From: Flavobacteriaceae bacterium
GTDB lineage: Bacteria; Bacteroidota; Bacteroidia; Flavobacteriales; Flavobacteriaceae
Direction of reading: 5' to 3'
DNA length: 64,000 bases
Assembly: GCA_026988355.1 (NCBI GenBank)
Contig: JALSLK010000013.1
Span: 49,684-113,683, forward strand
The notes under the pieces were generated by a model that saw only the letters and a program-made list of their open reading frames with translations, was not told the DNA's origin and did no database searches. Shown piece after piece: positions 60,239 through 64,000 of the stretch; within the stretch, counting starts at the first letter, position 1; every line of letters starts with the position of its first letter. The translations under genes and the position numbers were made by a program.

Positions 60239-61000
60239 TTAATCAAATATAGCCACTACTCTTGCTGGTGCTGCGGAAGCACCAACAATTTTTAATGGAA
60301 AAACTGCTATTTTAAAACCATTGTATGGCAATGCATCTAAATTAACTAACTGCTCCATGTGCCAATATTCTTTATTTTTTCCAACCAAATGGGCTTCCCA
60401 AAACAATTCTGAGTCTTTTGTTTCCTTTGCTTTTTTTAACATATATGGCAATGGTAAATCCCAGCCCCAAGAATCTATTCCCATTACTTTGATACCTCTA
60501 TCAATAAGCCATTCTGTTGCTTCTGCACTCATTCCAGTCCCTATTTTATGAAATTTTTTTGTTCCATTAAATTTATCTCTTCCTGTCTTTATAAGTACAA
60601 TCATTCCTGGCTTTAGGCTTAAATTATTTTCTTTAAGAAAAGAATTTATATCTTTTATTACTATCGGATCAAAATCTGCTTTGTGCTTCATATCAATTAC
60701 TAAACCATCTGCAAAACACAATTCTAAAGGTATTTCGTCTATGGTTTTTGATTTTTTTCCATTTGTTGTTGGAGAATAATGCCATGGAGCATCTATATGT
60801 GTTGTAGAATGAACGCCCATTTTTTGTATGGTATCATCTGCCCATCCCACAAATTTATTTGGAAATAACTTAAAAGGCAATCCAAGAATACGAATTAACC
60901 ATTTTGCTTTTCGATGTGGTTTGTGTTTAATTTTAACTTTCATAAACCAAGGATCCGATTTATTATATTGAATGGGTTTGGATAAATCGATTATTTTCAT
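60239..61000 (-). CDS. Cyclase family protein (kynurenine-formamidase-like metal hydrolase)
   Basis: The 253-residue protein has the metal-binding motif HSTTHIDAPWHY (about 84-95), a variant of HxGTHxDxPxH. Further conserved parts are LVIDMKHKAD, IVLIKTGRDKF, GMSAEATEWLIDRGIKVMG and IDSWGWD. It ends PARVVAIFD. These are the hallmarks of the cyclase/Kfa family, cytosolic Mn- or Zn-dependent amidases. The substrate is not predictable. There is no signal peptide. Confidence 0.9.
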   Translation of the reverse strand: MKIIDLSKPIQYNKSDPWFMKVKIKHKPHRKAKWLIRILGLPFKLFPNKFVGWADDTIQKMGVHSTTHIDAPWHYSPTTNGKKSKTIDEIPLELCFADGLVIDMKHKADFDPIVIKDINSFLKENNLSLKPGMIVLIKTGRDKFNGTKKFHKIGTGMSAEATEWLIDRGIKVMGIDSWGWDLPLPYMLKKAKETKDSELFWEAHLVGKNKEYWHMEQLVNLDALPYNGFKIAVFPLKIVGASAAPARVVAIFD

Positions 61001-61173
61001 TTCGTTTATGTGTTAAAATTTATTTAATAAATTCTTTTATTTTACTACAAAGCTAAATTAATTAAAAAATACAAATAGCTAGTAATTTTACATGCTCTTT
61101 ATTCTACAATAAATAGAAATAAAATTGTTAATAACAAATACAATATATTTTAAAATTAGAAAATAGAATGAAT

Positions 61174-61181
61174 TAAATTTG
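61174..61181 (+). promoter_or_regulatory. -7 box TAAATTTG for dnaX
   Basis: TAAATTTG fits TAnnTTTG and lies 26 bp before the dnaX ATG at 61208. A clear TTG box 19 bp upstream is not seen. Confidence 0.45.
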
Positions 61182-61207
61182 TGCTAGAATATTAGTAATA
61201 CAAATTA

Positions 61208-62941
61208 ATGGAACATTTTATAGTATCTGCACGTAAGTATCGTCCGCAAGTATTTGCTGATGTGGTTGGGCAACAAGCCATAACCAATACGTTGGAGAAC
61301 GCTATAAAATCAAACCATTTAGCCCAAGCCTTATTATTTACAGGTCCTCGTGGTGTTGGTAAAACTACTTGTGCTAGGATTTTGGCAAAACGAATTAACG
61401 AAGAGAGTTTAGGTACTGTTAGTGAAGATGAAGATTTTGCTTACAATATTTTTGAATTAGATGCTGCTTCTAATAACTCGGTAGACGATATTCGCTTGCT
61501 AACGGAACAAGTACGAATTCCACCACAAATTGGCAAATATAAAGTCTATATTATTGATGAGGTGCACATGTTATCTGCTTCTGCTTTTAATGCCTTTTTA
61601 AAAACTTTAGAAGAACCTCCTGCACATGCAATTTTTATTTTAGCAACCACCGAAAAACATAAAATTATACCTACGATATTGTCTCGTTGTCAAATTTTTG
61701 ATTTTAAACGGATTGGAGTTTTAGATATTAAAAAGTATTTACATAAAATTGCTAAAGAAGAACATATTGAGGCAGAAGATGATGCCTTACATATTATTGC
61801 TCAAAAAGCAGATGGTGCTTTAAGAGATGCATTATCTATTTTTGATAGAGTCGTTAGTTTTTCTGGTAAAAGTCTAACTCGTCAAGCGGTTACCGAAAAC
61901 TTAAATGTTTTAGATTACGATGCTTATTTTAAAGTTACTAATTTAATCGTATCGAACGATATTCCTAATATCTTAATTGCTTATAACGATATTCTTGCAA
62001 AAGGATTTGATGGCCATCATTTTATTGTTGGCTTGGCATCTCATTTTAGAGATTTATTAGTTGCTAAAGATAAAATTACTGCCGATTTACTAGAAGTTGG
62101 CGATACTACTAAAAAACAATATCTAGAACAAGCTGTAAAAACGGATATTCGTTTTTTAATCGAAGCTATTGAAAAAGCCAATACCTGCGATTTACAATAT
62201 AAAACAAGTAAGAATCAGCGGTTATTAGTTGAACTTTGTTTAATGCAATTGGCTTCAATAACATTTATTTCGGATTCTTCGGAAGAAAAAAAAAAATCTA
62301 AAAATTACATAATTCCTGCTACACATTTTGCTGCTACAATTGTATCCGAAAAAATAGATACGCCAATAATTAACACTGTTTCTGTAGTAAAAAAAGAAAA
62401 AGATTCGATCGCTCTAAAATTGGAATCTGAGTCTATTTCAAAAGAACCTACTATCGAAAAAAACATAACTATTAGTCCATCAAGAAGGCACTCTGCGTTA
62501 TCTTTTAAAAGTCTACAAGAGAAAAAAGTTAGTACTAAAAAAGTAGTAAAAGTAACTACCAATTTAGAAGATTTACCAAAAATGCCTTTCTCTACAGAAA
62601 AAGTACAGGATTTATGGAAAATATATATTAATAACTTACATAAAAAAGGAGAGAAATTACTAGCCTCTTTAATGGGAAGTTGTAATCCTATTGCAAATAG
62701 AAACACATTAGCATTAGTATTACCAAATAAGCTAATGAAAGTAGATTTAGAAAAAGCAAAACCTAAAATTTTACGCTTCTTAAGAGAAGAATTACAAAAT
62801 TTTCAAGTAGACTTTGACATTCAAGTTAATGAAGAAATCGAAAAAAAGTTTGCTTATACTCCTCAAGAAAAATACGCCTATTTAAAAGATAAAAACCAAT
62901 TAATTTCTGTACTCAAAAATAAATTTGATTTGGATTTATAA
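61208..62941 (+). CDS. dnaX: DNA polymerase III subunit gamma/tau, with a slippage-prone A-run
   Basis: The 577-residue clamp-loader ATPase begins SARKYRPQVFADVVGQQAIT. Walker A is GPRGVGKTTCARIL, Walker B IIDEVHML, sensor I LATTEKHKI and the arginine finger lies in TILSRCQIFDFKRI. The usual four-cysteine zinc module is absent, as I recall from other Flavobacteria. Domain III ends near residue 355. At 62286-62296 is a run of 11 A after codon GAA 359; one added A gives a stop at codon 365, one lost A gives a stop at codon 368. So a gamma form of 364-367 residues could be made. The tau-specific tail follows (res 364-577). Confidence 0.93.
   Translation: MEHFIVSARKYRPQVFADVVGQQAITNTLENAIKSNHLAQALLFTGPRGVGKTTCARILAKRINEESLGTVSEDEDFAYNIFELDAASNNSVDDIRLLTEQVRIPPQIGKYKVYIIDEVHMLSASAFNAFLKTLEEPPAHAIFILATTEKHKIIPTILSRCQIFDFKRIGVLDIKKYLHKIAKEEHIEAEDDALHIIAQKADGALRDALSIFDRVVSFSGKSLTRQAVTENLNVLDYDAYFKVTNLIVSNDIPNILIAYNDILAKGFDGHHFIVGLASHFRDLLVAKDKITADLLEVGDTTKKQYLEQAVKTDIRFLIEAIEKANTCDLQYKTSKNQRLLVELCLMQLASITFISDSSEEKKKSKNYIIPATHFAATIVSEKIDTPIINTVSVVKKEKDSIALKLESESISKEPTIEKNITISPSRRHSALSFKSLQEKKVSTKKVVKVTTNLEDLPKMPFSTEKVQDLWKIYINNLHKKGEKLLASLMGSCNPIANRNTLALVLPNKLMKVDLEKAKPKILRFLREELQNFQVDFDIQVNEEIEKKFAYTPQEKYAYLKDKNQLISVLKNKFDLDL
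62286..62296 (+). other. dnaX: 11-A homopolymer in dnaX, candidate slippage site for gamma
   Basis: GAAG is followed by A11 and TCTAAAAATTACATAA. In frame this is GAA GAA AAA AAA AAA TCT. With one extra A the reading becomes AAA ATC TAA; with one A lost it becomes AAT CTA AAA ATT ACA TAA. Both give a stop within a few codons, at the border of the AAA+/domain III part and the tau tail. Confidence 0.65.
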
Positions 62942-62962
62942 TTCCAAATTTGAATGTGTCTT

Positions 62963-63988
62963 TTACTTACTCGACATTAAACTTGAAATTATTTTTGTCT
63001 TTGGAAATTGTTCAAACATAATTTTAAGAAATACCGTTAATGGTATTGCTAATATCATCCCAGAAACTCCCCAAATAAAACCCCAAAACAATAACATAAT
63101 TAAAATAGTTATCACATTAATAGAGAATGATTTTCCCATAAATATTGGTTCTAAAATTCCTCCCATAATTGCCTGTACTAAGGTTATGGTTAAGATAAAA
63201 AACAACAATGAACCTGTTGTATTTATTTCAATAAAAGCAAATGCTGCTAACAATACTATCGATATAATAGAACCTATCATTTGAACAAAATTAATAGCAA
63301 AAGCTAATAATCCCCAAAATATAGGAAAACTCACATCAAATAAGTAACATGCCAATGTAAAACCTAAACCTGTAAAAAAGCTAATTACTATTTTAACCTT
63401 TATAAAAGTAAGTATATCTTTTTCTATACGAGCAAATACTTTTATAGATGAAAATTTTTGTTTTAAAATTGTTTTATTTAATACCTTTTGAAAATTTACG
63501 GATTCTACCAACCATAGTATTACAAAAAATAAGGTTAGTAATACCTGCGATGTTAATGTGCTTAAAAAACCAAAAACTGAGGTTATTTTTTCTTTTACAT
63601 CAATATCTTTCAAATAATGGGAGATTGGATCTTCATCATTATTTTTTTCTAGGCCTATTAACTGTTCTAATGGTTGCAATAAACCTTCTATCTTTTCTTT
63701 TACATCAAATAGTATCGTATTTGAATTTGCTATTTCATTACTGGCTAACTTAATAACTTCAAATGAAAATTTGAAAAATATAGATATTATTAATAATACC
63801 AAAATCAAACTAATAATCTTTGGCACTTTCTTTTTATTTAACCATCGCATTAATGGCAAAAATAAAAGTGCTATTAACATAGAAAATATAAGTGGTACAA
63901 AAATAAAAGATAAAATATTAATTACATAAAATAAGATTGGCAATGCAATTATTAATAATAATATATTTGTTGTTTTTAGGTTATTCAT
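62963..63988 (-). CDS. AI-2E/PerM family membrane permease
   Basis: The 341-residue protein has eight or so hydrophobic helices, grouped as two N-terminal pairs (NILLLIIALPILFYVINILSF, VPLIFSMLIALLFLPLMRWL) and four later ones. The region IFWGLLAFAINFVQMIGSII is a variant of the PerM signature. GGILEPIFMGKSFSINVITI and a proline-containing end (FKIMFEQFPKTKIISSL) also fit the family. Members export autoinducer-2 or act as Na+/H+ antiporters; which applies is not clear. It converges on dnaX with 21 nt between stops. Confidence 0.88.
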   Translation of the reverse strand: MNNLKTTNILLLIIALPILFYVINILSFIFVPLIFSMLIALLFLPLMRWLNKKKVPKIISLILVLLIISIFFKFSFEVIKLASNEIANSNTILFDVKEKIEGLLQPLEQLIGLEKNNDEDPISHYLKDIDVKEKITSVFGFLSTLTSQVLLTLFFVILWLVESVNFQKVLNKTILKQKFSSIKVFARIEKDILTFIKVKIVISFFTGLGFTLACYLFDVSFPIFWGLLAFAINFVQMIGSIISIVLLAAFAFIEINTTGSLLFFILTITLVQAIMGGILEPIFMGKSFSINVITILIMLLFWGFIWGVSGMILAIPLTVFLKIMFEQFPKTKIISSLMSSK

Positions 63989-64000
63989 TTGTATTAAATT

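Overview
The window is a stretch of Bacteroidota chromosome, almost certainly a marine-type Flavobacteriaceae. The evidence is the low G+C content, A-rich leaders in place of Shine-Dalgarno sites, promoters with the Bacteroidetes -7 box TAnnTTTG, several secreted proteins ending in type IX secretion (T9SS) sorting domains, and typical family genes (LptD-like protein, two-subunit methylmalonyl-CoA mutase small chain, YifB, DUF6495, a zinc-less DnaX). No rRNA, tRNA, CRISPR array or intact insertion sequence was seen.

Region 1 (1-17 kb) is housekeeping, mostly on the minus strand: partial pcm, ridA, an LptD-like protein, a divergent cell-wall amidase, udk-divIC-mutA, priA, a PPK2 kinase, a short-chain dehydrogenase, a sigma-54-type response regulator without its DNA-binding domain, an ABC-2 transporter pair and two unknown genes. 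Region 2 (17-23.6 kb) is a beta-oxidation operon laid out like Bacillus fadNAE. A MarR repressor with two copies of a palindromic operator heads it, and a broken S23-type four-helix-bundle gene interrupts it. DUF2891 and yifB follow.

Region 3 (26.5-37 kb) is an exported protease and signalling neighbourhood: a T9SS surface protein, a TPR-CHAT (caspase-like) membrane protein, a subtilisin lipoprotein, an ECF sigma factor with a membrane TPR partner, and an M4 metalloprotease with a seven-repeat C-terminal region. The M4 T9SS sorting domain is cut off by one in-frame stop codon. The M4 gene and the first T9SS gene share a near-identical leader sequence.

Region 4 (37.2-55.6 kb) is the most unusual part. 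It is one 18-kb plus-strand operon of ten genes preceded by four tandem palindromes at 22-24 bp spacing and a clear promoter. It encodes an endolysin-like CHAP/NlpC-type peptidase, a peptidoglycan-binding protein with a possible L,D-transpeptidase-like core, five large paralogous beta-rich proteins, a sixth large protein with a different head, a small two-helix membrane protein, and a protein with a clan-CD-like His/Cys pair. None of the large proteins has a signal peptide. I know of no described system with this composition.

Region 5 (55.7-64 kb) has an M43 metalloprotease paired with a tail-fibre-like protein, DUF6495, a T9SS SGNH-like protein, a cyclase-family hydrolase, dnaX with an 11-A slippage-prone run exactly between its gamma and tau parts, and an AI-2E family permease. 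A 40-80 bp intergenic repeat occurs three times across the window (15.4, 26.4 and 55.6 kb).
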